Origin: an uncultured Lachnospiraceae bacterium
Lineage (GTDB): Bacteria > Bacillota > Clostridia > Lachnospirales > Lachnospiraceae
DNA length: 64,000 bases
Direction of reading: 5' to 3'
Assembly: GCA_910576535.1 (NCBI GenBank)
Contig: CAJTKK010000014.1
Coordinates: 38,333-102,332 of the forward strand
Within the stretch, counting starts at the first letter, position 1. Each line of letters begins with the position of its first letter. The notes below the pieces were generated by a model. The model was given only the letters and a program-made list of their open reading frames with translations, had not been told where the DNA came from and did no database searches. Both the position numbers and the translations under genes were made by a program. Of the stretch, positions 26,800 through 36,800 are shown in pieces.

Positions 26800-27108
26800 A
26801 TGAGTGGGAATTTTAAAGTAATTGATAATTATTTGATGGTGAGAATGCCAGAAGAGATCGACCATCATAAGTCGTCATACATAAGCGAAAATGCGGACAA
26901 GTTCATTGTGCGGGAGCAGATAAACCATGTGGTTTTTGATTTTGAAGATACCAAATTTATGGACAGTTCCGGGATTGGGATTATTTTAGGAAGATATAAA
27001 AAAATTGCTTGTTTTGGAGGAAAGGTGTTTGCAATTCATACAGATCACAGGATCAGGCATCTTTTAATGATATCAGGCTTACATAAAATCGTGGAAATTA
27101 TGGATTAG
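26800..27108 (+). CDS. spoIIAA: Anti-sigma-F factor antagonist SpoIIAA
   Basis: 102-residue STAS-domain protein. In the forespore its unphosphorylated form releases SigF from SpoIIAB. The phosphorylation motif FMDSSGIG is intact (Ser57 by alignment to Ser58 of B. subtilis). First gene of the spoIIA operon, 10 bp from spoIIAB. In Bacillus the operon uses sigma-H; I could not find a clean sigma-H promoter in the 148 bp upstream. Confidence 0.95.
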   Translation: MSGNFKVIDNYLMVRMPEEIDHHKSSYISENADKFIVREQINHVVFDFEDTKFMDSSGIGIILGRYKKIACFGGKVFAIHTDHRIRHLLMISGLHKIVEIMD

Positions 27109-27118
27109 GAGGAATGGG

Positions 27119-27565
27119 ATGAAAAACGAAATGAAGATGGAGTTCGATGCGATATCGGCGAATGAAGCTTTTGCCAGAGTAGCGGTAGCGGCTTTTGTCT
27201 CCGAGCTGGATCCTACTTTGGAAGAAATCTCCGATATAAAAACAGCGGTTTCGGAGGCGGTGACAAATGCGGTGATCCATGGGTATGACGGGATAGAAGG
27301 GGGAAAAGTAAATATACGCTGTTTTATTGACCAGGATGTGCTGCATGTGGAGATTATAGATAAGGGAAAGGGGATAGATGATATTGAAAAGGCTATGGAG
27401 CCGCTTTTTACCACGAAGCCGGAACTGAACCGTTCAGGGATGGGGTTTCCGTTTATGGAGGCGTTTATGGACGATTTAGAAGTGTTATCCGTGCCGGGGG
27501 AAGGGACTACGGTGATTATGAAGAAAAAAATAGGGTGCATTCCTTGGATAGGGGATGAGGAATAG
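27119..27565 (+). CDS. spoIIAB: Anti-sigma-F factor / serine kinase SpoIIAB
   Basis: 148 residues, GHKL ATPase fold. It binds SigF and phosphorylates SpoIIAA. N-box SEAVTNAVIHGYDG (Glu47, Asn50), G1 box DKGKGI, G2 box RSGMGFPFMEAF. AGGAGG is just before ATG 27119, and the sigF start follows after 3 bp. Confidence 0.96.
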   Translation: MKNEMKMEFDAISANEAFARVAVAAFVSELDPTLEEISDIKTAVSEAVTNAVIHGYDGIEGGKVNIRCFIDQDVLHVEIIDKGKGIDDIEKAMEPLFTTKPELNRSGMGFPFMEAFMDDLEVLSVPGEGTTVIMKKKIGCIPWIGDEE

Positions 27566-27568
27566 ATT

Positions 27569-28285
27569 ATGGAGGAAATGACGGTACTGATTGCTCGTTC
27601 ACAGGCAGGGGATAAGGCGGCGAGAGAAGTACTGATAGAGAAAAATCTTGGGCTGGTGCATCATATTGTAAAGCGTTTCCTCGGAAGGGGTTATGATGCG
27701 GAAGACTTGTTCCAGATTGGGAGCATAGGACTGATGAAGGCGATTGACAAATTTGATTTATCTTATGATGTGAAGTTTTCCACTTATGCGGTTCCGATGA
27801 TCAGCGGGGAAATCAAACGTTTTTTGAGGGACGACGGAATGGTTAAAGTAAGCAGGACGCTGAAGGAAAACGGCTGGAAAATCAAACAGGCTTCGGAAAG
27901 GATTGCCCATGAACAGGGGCGGGAAGCTACTTTGGAGGAGATTTCGCAAGTGACAGGGATCGCTAAGGAAGATATTGTCATGGCGATGGAGGCAAATGTG
28001 GAGGTGGAGTCTATTTACAAATCGGTCTACCAGTCCGACGGCAATGAGATTTATCTGGTGGACAAGCTGCCGGAGAAGAAGGACGACAACGAAAGGCTCT
28101 TGAACCATATGCTGTTAGAGCAGTTAATTGATGAGCTGGGGGAAGAAGAAAGGACTTTGATACGGCTGCGCTATTTTCAGGATAAAACACAGGTTGAAGT
28201 GGCGAAAAACCTAGGGATCAGCCAGGTTCAGGTAAGCAGGATGGAGAAGAGGATATTGATCAGGATGAGGGAGAAATTGTTGTAG
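27569..28285 (+). CDS. sigF: Forespore RNA polymerase sigma factor SigF
   Basis: 238 residues, sigma-70 family. Region 2 shows DLFQIGSIGLMKAIDKFD and FSTYAVPMISGEIKRFLRD; region 3 follows; the region 4.2 helix-turn-helix is TQVEVAKNLGISQVQVSRME. It directs early forespore transcription. Order spoIIAA-spoIIAB-sigF then spoVA genes matches Bacillus. Confidence 0.96.
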   Translation: MEEMTVLIARSQAGDKAAREVLIEKNLGLVHHIVKRFLGRGYDAEDLFQIGSIGLMKAIDKFDLSYDVKFSTYAVPMISGEIKRFLRDDGMVKVSRTLKENGWKIKQASERIAHEQGREATLEEISQVTGIAKEDIVMAMEANVEVESIYKSVYQSDGNEIYLVDKLPEKKDDNERLLNHMLLEQLIDELGEEERTLIRLRYFQDKTQVEVAKNLGISQVQVSRMEKRILIRMREKLL

Positions 28286-28422
28286 AGGCAAAAATGGCAT
28301 CACGGGGTAACATAGGAACGTACGGCATATTTTCCGGAATATTGTAAAAACAGGAGGGAAATGGTAATATCATATATAAAAGGAAAGCGGGCGGAATGCA
28401 TTTTAGGAACGGAGGAAAAGAG

Positions 28423-28596
28423 ATGAAAGCTTTTGATTATGTAGTGGTTAGCATAGAAGGGGATTATGCAAATTTAAGACGGCTGGATGAAGAGAAGGAT
28501 GAACTGAAACTGGTAGCACGCGCTTTATTGCCGGATACCATTGCGGAGGGAACCAAGCTTCATTACGAATATATGGAATATACTGTGGTGGGGTAA
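28423..28596 (+). CDS. Small conserved-looking protein between sigF and spoVAA
   Basis: 57 residues starting MKAFDYVVVSIEGDYANLRR. Start ATG 28423 has GGAGG at 28411-28415; the upstream in-frame ATG at 28396 has none. Pattern of alternating beta strands and a short helix, no membrane segment. Position inside the sporulation block hints at a sporulation role, but I do not recognise it. A weak hairpin (GGAAAG/CTTTCC) follows its stop. Confidence 0.6.
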   Translation: MKAFDYVVVSIEGDYANLRRLDEEKDELKLVARALLPDTIAEGTKLHYEYMEYTVVG

Positions 28597-28622
28597 GGGA
28601 AAGCGCTTCTTTCCGCTTTTAC

Positions 28623-28651
28623 GCATAAAATATTGTTCCGGCGTCATAATA
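28623..28651 (+). promoter_or_regulatory. Sigma-G-type promoter of spoVAA-AB-AC
   Basis: GCATA (28623-28627), 17-bp spacer, CATAATA (28645-28651). Both boxes fit the B. subtilis sigma-G consensus (GHATR and CATXHTA), and the spoVA operon is sigma-G dependent in Bacillus. About 43 bp upstream of the spoVAA start. Confidence 0.6.
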
Positions 28652-28693
28652 AAATAGACTGATGAAAAGACCCGGAAGGAGAAAACGGTAAGT

Positions 28694-29323
28694 ATGGCAG
28701 GGGAAGTTGTTTATTTGAAGGCGGAGCGGAATGTGGAAGTGATGCAGGACAATGTATTTTTGAAGGATATGGCGAAAGTGTACTGCGCCGACAGCCATAT
28801 TACGGCCAAAGTCAAAGCGGTGAAAGTGCATTGTTTTTCATCCCGTGAGGAAAAAAGGCAGGTTTTCGGTATTCTGAAGCTGGTTGAAATGATCCAGCAG
28901 GCATGTCCTGGCGTAACGGTGGAAAACTTAGGGGAAACGGATGTGCTTGTGGAGCGCGTGAACGTGGACCGGCATAAGGGACCCGTTCAATTGTGTAAGA
29001 TTATTTTTGTGGCCTGTATCAGTTTTTTCGGAACGGCTTTTACGATTATGGCATTCCATAATGACGTAGGGATCAGCAAGGTATTCGGTAAAGTATACGA
29101 ACTGGTAATGGGACAGCCTTCCCCGGGATATTCTATCTTGGAGTTTACCTATTCGATTGGATTGGCTGTAGGGATTATTGTGTTTTTTAACCATATAGGA
29201 GGAAGACGTATCACAAAAGATCCGACCCCTATTGAAGTGGAGATGCGTGTTTATGAGAAAGATGTAAACGATGCGCTCATTGAAACTGCGGATAGGGAGG
29301 GGAAGACAATTGATGTTTCTTAA
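28694..29323 (+). CDS. spoVAA: Stage V sporulation protein AA
   Basis: 209 residues. Soluble N-terminal domain (about 1-95), then two transmembrane helices (about 100-120 and 150-170) and a short cytoplasmic tail, as in SpoVAA. Part of the SpoVA complex that moves DPA across the inner forespore membrane. Overlaps spoVAB by 11 bp. Confidence 0.92.
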   Translation: MAGEVVYLKAERNVEVMQDNVFLKDMAKVYCADSHITAKVKAVKVHCFSSREEKRQVFGILKLVEMIQQACPGVTVENLGETDVLVERVNVDRHKGPVQLCKIIFVACISFFGTAFTIMAFHNDVGISKVFGKVYELVMGQPSPGYSILEFTYSIGLAVGIIVFFNHIGGRRITKDPTPIEVEMRVYEKDVNDALIETADREGKTIDVS

Positions 29324-29813
29324 ACAGTTATTTTTAGGGGTGGTTGGGACAAGTTTCGGGGTGTTTGCCGCAGGCGGCGTCTTTACGGTACTGATATCCG
29401 TAGGGCTGATTCCCCGTTTTGCCGGAAAAATGCATGTGAGCAAAAAGGTCTTTTTATTTGAGGAAGCGGTAGTGATGGGTACCTTGGCCGGGGATTTTTT
29501 AAGCGTGTTTGAACGGCATGGGCGGCTTGGGGATTATATCATAAAAAACCAGATATTTGGGACGGGGAGGACGGAGGAAATCTGGTATATCATAGGAACG
29601 GCGCTGATTATGGTTTTCGGTTTATTTGCCGGGATCTTTGTGGGATGCCTGGCTTTGGCCATTGCGGAGATGTTGGATACGATCCCTATTTTTTCAAGGA
29701 GGATAGGATTCCGCCATGGGCTTGGCATTGCTGTGCTTGCCATGGCTTTGGGGAAAGCGGCAGGGAGCATCCTTTACTTTGCGAAGGCGGTATATCTCCA
29801 TGGCGGGATGTAA
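29313..29813 (+). CDS. spoVAB: Stage V sporulation protein AB
   Basis: 166 residues from ATG 29313, which overlaps the end of spoVAA and has GGGAGGGG upstream. Four to five hydrophobic helices fill the protein (for example FGVFAAGGVFTVLISVGLIP and a helix ending GFRHGLGIAVLAMALGKA), the SpoVAB pattern. The open frame reaches back to 29271 but that part is inside spoVAA. Member of the DPA uptake complex. Confidence 0.9.
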   Translation: MFLKQLFLGVVGTSFGVFAAGGVFTVLISVGLIPRFAGKMHVSKKVFLFEEAVVMGTLAGDFLSVFERHGRLGDYIIKNQIFGTGRTEEIWYIIGTALIMVFGLFAGIFVGCLALAIAEMLDTIPIFSRRIGFRHGLGIAVLAMALGKAAGSILYFAKAVYLHGGM

Positions 29814-29930
29814 GGGATATGCTGCCATATTTTTTATGCTTTTTTTACATGAAATTTCCCTGTATCCCGTATAATTTTTTGTTTGTGTCCGGATACTATA
29901 GGAAAGTAAAAAGCAAAGTGAGGAAAAAGT

Positions 29931-30389
29931 ATGGATGAACAGATCAGGCAGGAATATCAGGAATATGTAAAGGAAGTGACTCCGACGCATAATCTTTGGC
30001 TGCAGATGGTAAAGGCTTTCCTTGTGGGGGGCATTATATGTACCCTTGGCCAACTGATATTGAATTATTGCACGGATACGGCAGGGCTGGACAAAGAGAT
30101 GGCGGGGAGTTGGTGTTCGCTGATTCTTATTTTGGCGAGTATTTTGCTGACTGGTTTTAATATATACCCGTCAATTGTAAAATTTGGAGGTGCAGGCGCA
30201 CTGGTGCCGATTACTGGTTTTGCCAATTCGGTGGCAGCGCCGGCAATTGAATTTAAAAAAGAGGGGCAGGTTTTTGGGATCGGGTGTAAAATATTTACCA
30301 TTGCAGGGCCGGTTATCCTTTATGGGATATTCACAAGCTGGGCGCTGGGGTTGCTTTACTGGCTGGGGAAGACCATGGGGTTATTGTGA
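29931..30389 (+). CDS. spoVAC: Stage V sporulation protein AC
   Basis: 152 residues. Four membrane helices and the family motifs FLVGGIICTLGQ near the N terminus and KFGGAGALVPITGFANS in the middle. SpoVAC forms a DPA/mechanosensitive channel in the inner spore membrane. In other spore formers spoVAD follows at once; here a terminator comes 178 bp later and spoVAD is 10.6 kb away. Confidence 0.95.
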   Translation: MDEQIRQEYQEYVKEVTPTHNLWLQMVKAFLVGGIICTLGQLILNYCTDTAGLDKEMAGSWCSLILILASILLTGFNIYPSIVKFGGAGALVPITGFANSVAAPAIEFKKEGQVFGIGCKIFTIAGPVILYGIFTSWALGLLYWLGKTMGLL

Positions 30390-30566
30390 GAAGAACCTTT
30401 GATATTCACAGTAAGGGCTGTTTCGCGAAGGAGCCTTAAGCCTAAGTCTTATGCAGTGGAATGCCTGAAAACAGGGTATGTCTTATCCGGATTTGAGTTG
30501 CGGCGAAGCGGCGGCATGAAGCGCAAATCCATAGGGACTGGAAGCGGTATCCTTATCAGTGTTTGG

Positions 30567-30593
30567 AAGAACGCCTCAAAAGAGGCGTTCTTT
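30567..30593 (+). terminator. Terminator after spoVAC
   Basis: Eleven-bp perfect stem (30567-30577 with 30582-30592), loop AAAA, T-rich right arm. It separates the spoVAA-AB-AC transcript from the accessory genes. Confidence 0.88.
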
Positions 30594-30694
30594 GTATATA
30601 TGCGGCGTCTGATATAGAAGCTGATGCACTGGCATACGGAATGCCGCCTGACAAGAGGTGTCTATTGGGAATAAAATTATTTTTTTAAAGAGTA

Positions 30695-30722
30695 TTGTTT
30701 ATTTTTTTTGAAAGTATATACT
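30695..30722 (+). promoter_or_regulatory. Candidate promoter of the phosphoesterase-STAND gene
   Basis: TTGTTT (30695-30700), 16-bp T-rich spacer, TATACT (30717-30722) about 134 bp before the start at 30856. Confidence 0.5.
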
Positions 30723-30746
30723 GGAATGGGGAGGGGATAAGAGAAG

Positions 30747-30776
30747 ATAAGAATTATTCAGTAAAATTCTTATTTT
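30747..30776 (+). promoter_or_regulatory. AT-rich hairpin in the leader of the phosphoesterase-STAND gene
   Basis: Perfect 9-bp stem ATAAGAATT/AATTCTTAT (30747-30755 with 30765-30773), loop of 9, then TTTT. It lies between promoter and start codon and could act as a weak attenuator or a protein-binding site. Confidence 0.4.
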
Positions 30777-30855
30777 GCCGGATCGGTGGAGATATAAGAG
30801 CCGTAGCGCTTTGCGGATGAATGGGAAGAAATGTACAAAAGGAGAAACGTGGAAA

Positions 30856-33678
30856 ATGGAAAATTTAAAATGGCTGCATTTATCAGATTTTCATACGGGA
30901 AAGGATCATTATGGACAAATAAAATTATTTAAAAGTATTCATGAACATATGAAGGAGCAAAAAGAGAAAAATTTTGTACCGGATATTATTTTGATAACCG
31001 GAGACATAGCCAATAAAGGAAAAAAGAAGGAATATGATATATTTGCGAATGAATTTCTGCTTCCCGTGATTAATATTTACGATACTTTGCCTAAGATATA
31101 TATTGTTCCTGGCAATCATGATGTAAATAGAGAGGAATGCGAGGTGATCGAACTATCTTTATATGATATCCTTCAAAAAAAAGTCAGCTTTTTTGACACG
31201 GATGAGAAAGGGATGGAGAAAAGAAAGGGAGTTTTTGAACGGTTTTCCGGGTTCAGGCATGGTTTTTCGGTGGATGATTTGTGCTATCCGGTAGAGGAGA
31301 TTTTTCAAAAAGAGGGTTGTTACTGCACGATATACGAAAAGGGAAGATATAAAGCAGGTATTGTAGGGCTGAATACCGCGTGGCTGTCAAAATCCGATAA
31401 AGATAAGGAGCAGCTTTCTCCTGGAAAATGCATTCTACAAGAAGCGCTGGAAAAGCTGGATGGATACGGATGCGGTTATAAACTGGTTCTGGGGCATCAT
31501 CCCCTCAACTGGTTTCAGGAGGAACAGGGAAAGCAGATATCGGCATTGCTGGCAAAGCATAAAGCAATTTATTTGCATGGGCATATGCACAAGAACAGCG
31601 GGGGCTATATGGCAGCGATTCATTCCGGATTCTTATCCCTTCAATGCGGTGCGGGTTTTCAGGCCAGGGAGGATGATGAAATCTATTATAACTCTTTGTA
31701 CTGGGGATCCTTGGACTTTACGGAAAATACCGTTAGCGTAATGCCAAGGCGCTGGTCAGCCGTCAACGGCAGATTCGTGCTGGATGCCTCCGGAAACCTT
31801 CCGGAAGACTTCCGGGCAGAAGGCTCGGATACATGGGTATTTCCCTGTACTGCCCTGCCGGCAGGGATGAAGCATAAAGAAAAAGAGATCAAAGAGATAA
31901 AACCCCCTGCCGGATGGCATCTGATTGATGAAAAATTTATCAGAAGCAGGAAAGAGCCGGATAAAGCGGATATTTTAAAATATTTCGACGGAAAGGAACC
32001 ATCTTATAATGATATTTTTTCATCCTATATACCGGTTAGAAAGATTGTATCCAATTTGCAGGATGAGTTTTTAAAATGTAATGAGGATGAGCAGACGAAG
32101 TGCGTTCTATTGGCTGCGGCAGGAGGGGAAGGGAAGACGACCATCCTTCTGCAGACGGTCCGTGAGCTTTGCAGGAACAATGGATGGCGGGCGCTCGTTT
32201 TGCGGCAGCCTGAAAAAGATATGCAGATTCATGAGGAGCAGCTCTTGAATTATACAAAAGAGGGGAATTGGATTATTGGGGTAGATAACTGTTTTCCTAT
32301 TGCGCAAAAGCTGTTTGGGTTATTAAAGAGATTAAAACAGAGAAAATATCAGCATGTGCATTTTTTGTTATGTGCCAGGGACACAGACTGGATGAACAGT
32401 GAGGCGGACAAGTTGCAGTGGCGCAGTATGGCAAGCTTCACCAGGCCGCGCCTGAAAGGGATCAATGAAGAAGACGCAGGAAAATTTATAGATGCATGGG
32501 AAGCTTTAGGAAATGACGGGCTTGGAAAACTGAAAGGATTAAGTGCAGCGGAGGCAAAAAAGCGCCTGATCCAGTTTTCGCGGAATGAAGAGATGAATGA
32601 GCCGGACGAAGGGGCTCTGCTGGGCGCTATGCTGGCGACCCGGTATGGGGACGGCTTACATGACCATGTGCGGGAAATGCTTAGACGTCTGAAGGAAATA
32701 CCGCTTTACCATGAAACTTTATTGGATGCTTTTGCGTATATTGTGGCAATGCATTCAAAAAAGCTATATTTTTTGTCCAAACCTGTTATGGCGCAGCTTT
32801 ATCATTGTAAGGAAAAGGATGTTAAGAAAAATGTCCTGGGGCCTCTGGGCGATGAAGCTGCCAGTACGGTAAGCGGGGATATGATCTATACCCGGCATGG
32901 GTCTATTGCCAAATCTGCCAGAAAAATATTGGATGAAGAGTTTCATTATGATTTTGACGAAGTCTTCCTTGAACTGACACAGGCGGCGATAGAAGCAAGC
33001 CAAAAAGGGGAATACATAGAAGCCCTTAAAAGGTGGCGGTTTATGTCGGATAATTTTGTCAATGAGAATAATACGCTGGCAGTCCGGATAGATAGAATGG
33101 TTTTGAAGCTTGATCCGTATGATGAACATATTATTGTCCATTTATCAAAATTATATAGAAAAGTCAGGCAGCCGGAACAAGCGGTGCAATTGTTCCGGGA
33201 AGTGCGCTATATTGTAGAAAAACGATCGTTTTTCTGCGAATGGGCTTTGATAGAGGCTAATTTAGGGAATAAAGCGGCGAGTATCTGTCTGTCAGCAATT
33301 GCGTTGTCGGATGGGGTGGAAAAAAAGCCGATTGATATAAAAAATGCACATATCAATTTATATTCCATTACTTTCACATTTTTGGAATTATACCGCATGT
33401 ATCAGAACGAGATCTACTTTTCCGCAATGGCGTCAGCTTTATTTCTCACTGAAAAAATTGACTGGCATGAGGCCAAACATAAGCAGCCTGATATTTCCGG
33501 AGAGGAGATGCTCAAGCTGGAAGGGTTTCAGGAAGAAGAACATGACTTGGAACAAGATTTAAAAAAAGGGATTATAACCGCAGAATCTTGCCGGGAAATG
33601 GACTTTTGGGAAGGAATGCCTAAAATTCCGACCTTGGAATTCAAGAGATTATTTGCGCTATGCGGGATTGAGATATGA
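30856..33678 (+). CDS. Calcineurin-like phosphoesterase fused to a STAND-like NTPase and helical repeats
   Basis: 940 residues, three parts. (1) A complete metallophosphoesterase, residues 1-300: SDFH (Asp11, His13), TGD (Asp50), GNHD (86-89), GHH (213-215), HGHMH (241-245); all metal ligands are present. (2) A P-loop NTPase from about 390: Walker A AAGGEGKTT (421-429), Walker B IIGVDN, and a LLCARD sensor-like strand, the pattern of STAND signalling ATPases. (3) A C-terminal alpha-helical, TPR-like region from about 700 (KLYRKVRQPEQAVQLFREV). Start ATG 30856 with AAAAGGAG upstream. Most likely an effector (nucleotidase, nuclease or phosphatase) controlled by a sensor NTPase, as in prokaryotic conflict systems. 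Followed after 168 bp by an HD-Hsp90 gene. Confidence 0.82.
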   Translation: MENLKWLHLSDFHTGKDHYGQIKLFKSIHEHMKEQKEKNFVPDIILITGDIANKGKKKEYDIFANEFLLPVINIYDTLPKIYIVPGNHDVNREECEVIELSLYDILQKKVSFFDTDEKGMEKRKGVFERFSGFRHGFSVDDLCYPVEEIFQKEGCYCTIYEKGRYKAGIVGLNTAWLSKSDKDKEQLSPGKCILQEALEKLDGYGCGYKLVLGHHPLNWFQEEQGKQISALLAKHKAIYLHGHMHKNSGGYMAAIHSGFLSLQCGAGFQAREDDEIYYNSLYWGSLDFTENTVSVMPRRWSAVNGRFVLDASGNLPEDFRAEGSDTWVFPCTALPAGMKHKEKEIKEIKPPAGWHLIDEKFIRSRKEPDKADILKYFDGKEPSYNDIFSSYIPVRKIVSNLQDEFLKCNEDEQTKCVLLAAAGGEGKTTILLQTVRELCRNNGWRALVLRQPEKDMQIHEEQLLNYTKEGNWIIGVDNCFPIAQKLFGLLKRLKQRKYQHVHFLLCARDTDWMNSEADKLQWRSMASFTRPRLKGINEEDAGKFIDAWEALGNDGLGKLKGLSAAEAKKRLIQFSRNEEMNEPDEGALLGAMLATRYGDGLHDHVREMLRRLKEIPLYHETLLDAFAYIVAMHSKKLYFLSKPVMAQLYHCKEKDVKKNVLGPLGDEAASTVSGDMIYTRHGSIAKSARKILDEEFHYDFDEVFLELTQAAIEASQKGEYIEALKRWRFMSDNFVNENNTLAVRIDRMVLKLDPYDEHIIVHLSKLYRKVRQPEQAVQLFREVRYIVEKRSFFCEWALIEANLGNKAASICLSAIALSDGVEKKPIDIKNAHINLYSITFTFLELYRMYQNEIYFSAMASALFLTEKIDWHEAKHKQPDISGEEMLKLEGFQEEEHDLEQDLKKGIITAESCREMDFWEGMPKIPTLEFKRLFALCGIEI

Positions 33679-33846
33679 GCGTATTTCTGTTGTCCCGGGA
33701 TGGATTGCAATAAACTGTATGCGACTGCGCTGCGGGAGGGTCTATTTTTGCAGTTTCCATTTTTCTTCGTGCCGGGGCATGGTATTACATGGAAAAATCA
33801 GGAAGATATTGGACGTATGTAAAAACTGTCTGTTACGGACAGGGGA

Positions 33847-36800
33847 ATGATGTTTGAAGAGGAAAAGGGAAGGCAGGGGGATATGATGATTCATTCCGGA
33901 AAACTGGAAGAAACAAAGCTCTGGCAGGCTTATAAGGAGAAGGTAGGTTCCGGCGGCAGAAGGGGCGGCTGGACAGAAGAAATTTACCGGGCGGCGGCAG
34001 AATATCTGAAGGATGTCCGGCGGACATTCCGGAATTATACGCTGCATGATGAAACCCATATATTGAATGTGCTGGATGCGATGGGCGGGCTGTTAGGGGA
34101 TCGGACCGGGCAGTTGACGGCCGGGGAACTGGAATTGCTGATTCTTTCCGCCTGCCTGCACGACTTGGGGATGGTATATACGGAGGAGGAAAGGAAACGG
34201 TGGCTGAATGATGAGGAAGCCTGCAGGAATTTTGCAAGAGAGTATTGCCCGGAACTGATGGGCTGCCTGGCGGGAAGCTGGCCGGAGGATACGCGCCAAT
34301 GGTATCTGCGCACGCTGCATCCTTTCCGTCTTTCTGAGGTACTGCAGAATAAAGAATGGAGGGACTTGATCCGGGAACGCCCTTTGGAGTCCATCCCGAT
34401 GGACTGTGTGCTGGCGGTCTGCCAGGCGCATGGGGAGAGTCCGTCAGAACTGGACCGTGGCAGGGGGCTTAGATATTTGCCCGCAAATGATACGGATCCT
34501 CTGTTTTGTGCGCTTTTGCTCCGCTTAGGGGATCTGATGGATTTTGACGGTACCCGTGCGCCTGAGATCTTGTACGGTTATGCGGGCTGCAAGGAAAAGA
34601 GCCGTCAGGAGTGGGACAAGCATCAGGCTTCGGCTGGTTTCCGGTATCCCGCCTCCCCTTCCACGGACGATTTGCCTTATAAGGCGCGCTGTACGGATCC
34701 GGGCGTGGAACATGCAGTCAGGGACTTTCTGGATTGGGTGGATGAAGAGCTGGGCAACTGCATGAAATTGCAGGAACACTGCCATAGGAACTGGCAGCGC
34801 AAGTTTGCTTTCCCAAGAGCGGTTCTCAGGGAGGAAATCGAGTCGGATGGCTATATGAGCGGCGATTTTTGCCTGACCATGGATCAGGAACGTGTCCTGA
34901 AACTTTTAACAGGAGAAAATTTATACGATGACAGGGACGTTTTTATAAGGGAATTGCTGCAGAACGCAATTGATGCAACCTTGTTGAGAGGGGAAATGAC
35001 CCTGGATTTTATCCCGGAGGATGCCCGCATTGATCTATGGGAATGGAACGATAAGGAGGGGAATATCTGGTTCCGGATAGATGATCAGGGAACCGGAATG
35101 ACTCTGGGGATGCTGCAGCGGTATTTCCTGAAAGTAGGCAATTCCTACTATAATTCCAAGGAAATGGACCGGGATCTGCGGGAGCATGGACGGGCGGAAA
35201 AGTATCAAGGGATCAGCCGCTTTGGGATTGGTTTTTTATCGGTGTTTCTTTGCGGGGATTATGCGGAAGTTTCCACCCGTTACTTTGATCCGGCCAAGAA
35301 CCGGAAGGAAGAGGCGGCAGCAGAAACTTACCGGACAATACATTATGGACTGCGTCTGCAGATTACCGGTTTAAGCGGCTATTATACTTTGAGGGATCAG
35401 TCAAAGCATCATGCGCCGGAGGCGCCATGGCCCGCCCCGGGCTGGATGAATGCAGGCAAACAGCCTGATTTTGACAGGAACGGCTACCGCGCCAAGCCCG
35501 GGACTTCTATTGTCGTCCGGCTGGATCCTGGGAAACTGGGTGCGTTGGATCTGCGGGAGGCGGCGGAAAAGTATTTGTGCGGTTCCAGAGTGCCGGTGTA
35601 TTATAACAACAAGCGGATAGGGCGTACCTATAGGGAAGCGATGCAGACAGCGCACGAAGAAGCGGGGGAAAAACTGTATGAACTGACCCGGGGAATGAAG
35701 AAAGAATTTGACCGTAACTTTCCGGTAGCCCGCGGGCAATATCCTAAGATAGCGGTAACCGTGGTTCCGTTAGACACGGAAGAGGACCGGATTCTGCCGG
35801 GAATTTCTGGCGTGCTGGTGAAATATGATGTGCGCTTTGATAAGACGCCGCAGTGGAAGGTGAAGGATCAAAGTTATATCATGCATGGGAAAGCGGTAAT
35901 GCAGGGCAAGAGTTCCAGTATAGTATGCAGGATTCTGAATGAAAGAGGAGATTTTCATGATGTGTATAGATGGAAATGGATAAAGAAGGTTGGCGATGCA
36001 GAAAAAATAGCTGCCTTGGAAGCGGAATTCGAAAAATATCCTATTTGTCCTAAAACAAGAGAGCTGGCAGAAGCGGTAGAGCGGATCACGGATGGGCAGA
36101 TGAATTTATATGAGGCATGGAGGGCTTATTATGATACACAGCAGGGCGTGGGAAAGGAAGTCATATTTTCCGCAGGGGAATGCGGGTGCCTTAGTAAAGC
36201 GGAGCTATTGGCCAGCAATCGTTATGATGATTTTTTATGCGCATACCAGGGCGTTGTGGCAGATGGATTTAGGGAGTATTACTCTTCAAGTTCAGGCAAC
36301 TGTATGAGCATTGTATTTTTGCTGGAGGGCCAGTGGAAGCCTATGACGGAAATGAGCCGTTCCAGAATTACCGGATTGCCATTAGAGGTATTGGTGGCGA
36401 TGAACGGCATTTTTCATAAGTATCAGGCGCCGGAAGAACTTTGGAGAAATGCAACATATCTTGGCAGATGGAAAACAAGTTCTTTGAAAGAGTGGAGGAG
36501 GATACGGGGTTCCGGTTTAGGGGACTGGGTAGGAAAGAACCAGAAGGATTTTTTTGCAGAATGCAGGGAAGGGTTGCAGAAACCTTTGAAAACAGAAATT
36601 GAGGACAGGTTCTGTATTAATCCAAGTTCTTATGATAAAAAAACAATTACTTATCAATATGCAATGGCCTACTTTCAGGATCACTTCCGGATGACCATTC
36701 ACTATGAAGAAGGAGAGAAAATTTTCTTTTATGAAAAAGAAGAGGAGGAAAGAGAAGATGCTTTCGATTTCTTCCCGCCCATGATGTTCTGCGAAGCGGG

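Larger units (their letters stand above)
30390..30855. other. Intergenic region after spoVAC: possible structured 3' RNA, terminator, promoter and leader
   Basis: 466 bp with no convincing gene. The first 175 bp are rich in local pairing (for example GGATTTG at 30489-30495 with CAAATCC, and GGCT/AGCC around TTCGCGAA) and end in a strong terminator. A promoter candidate and an AT-rich hairpin for the next gene follow. A 72-codon frame inside lacks a ribosome site. Confidence 0.4.
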
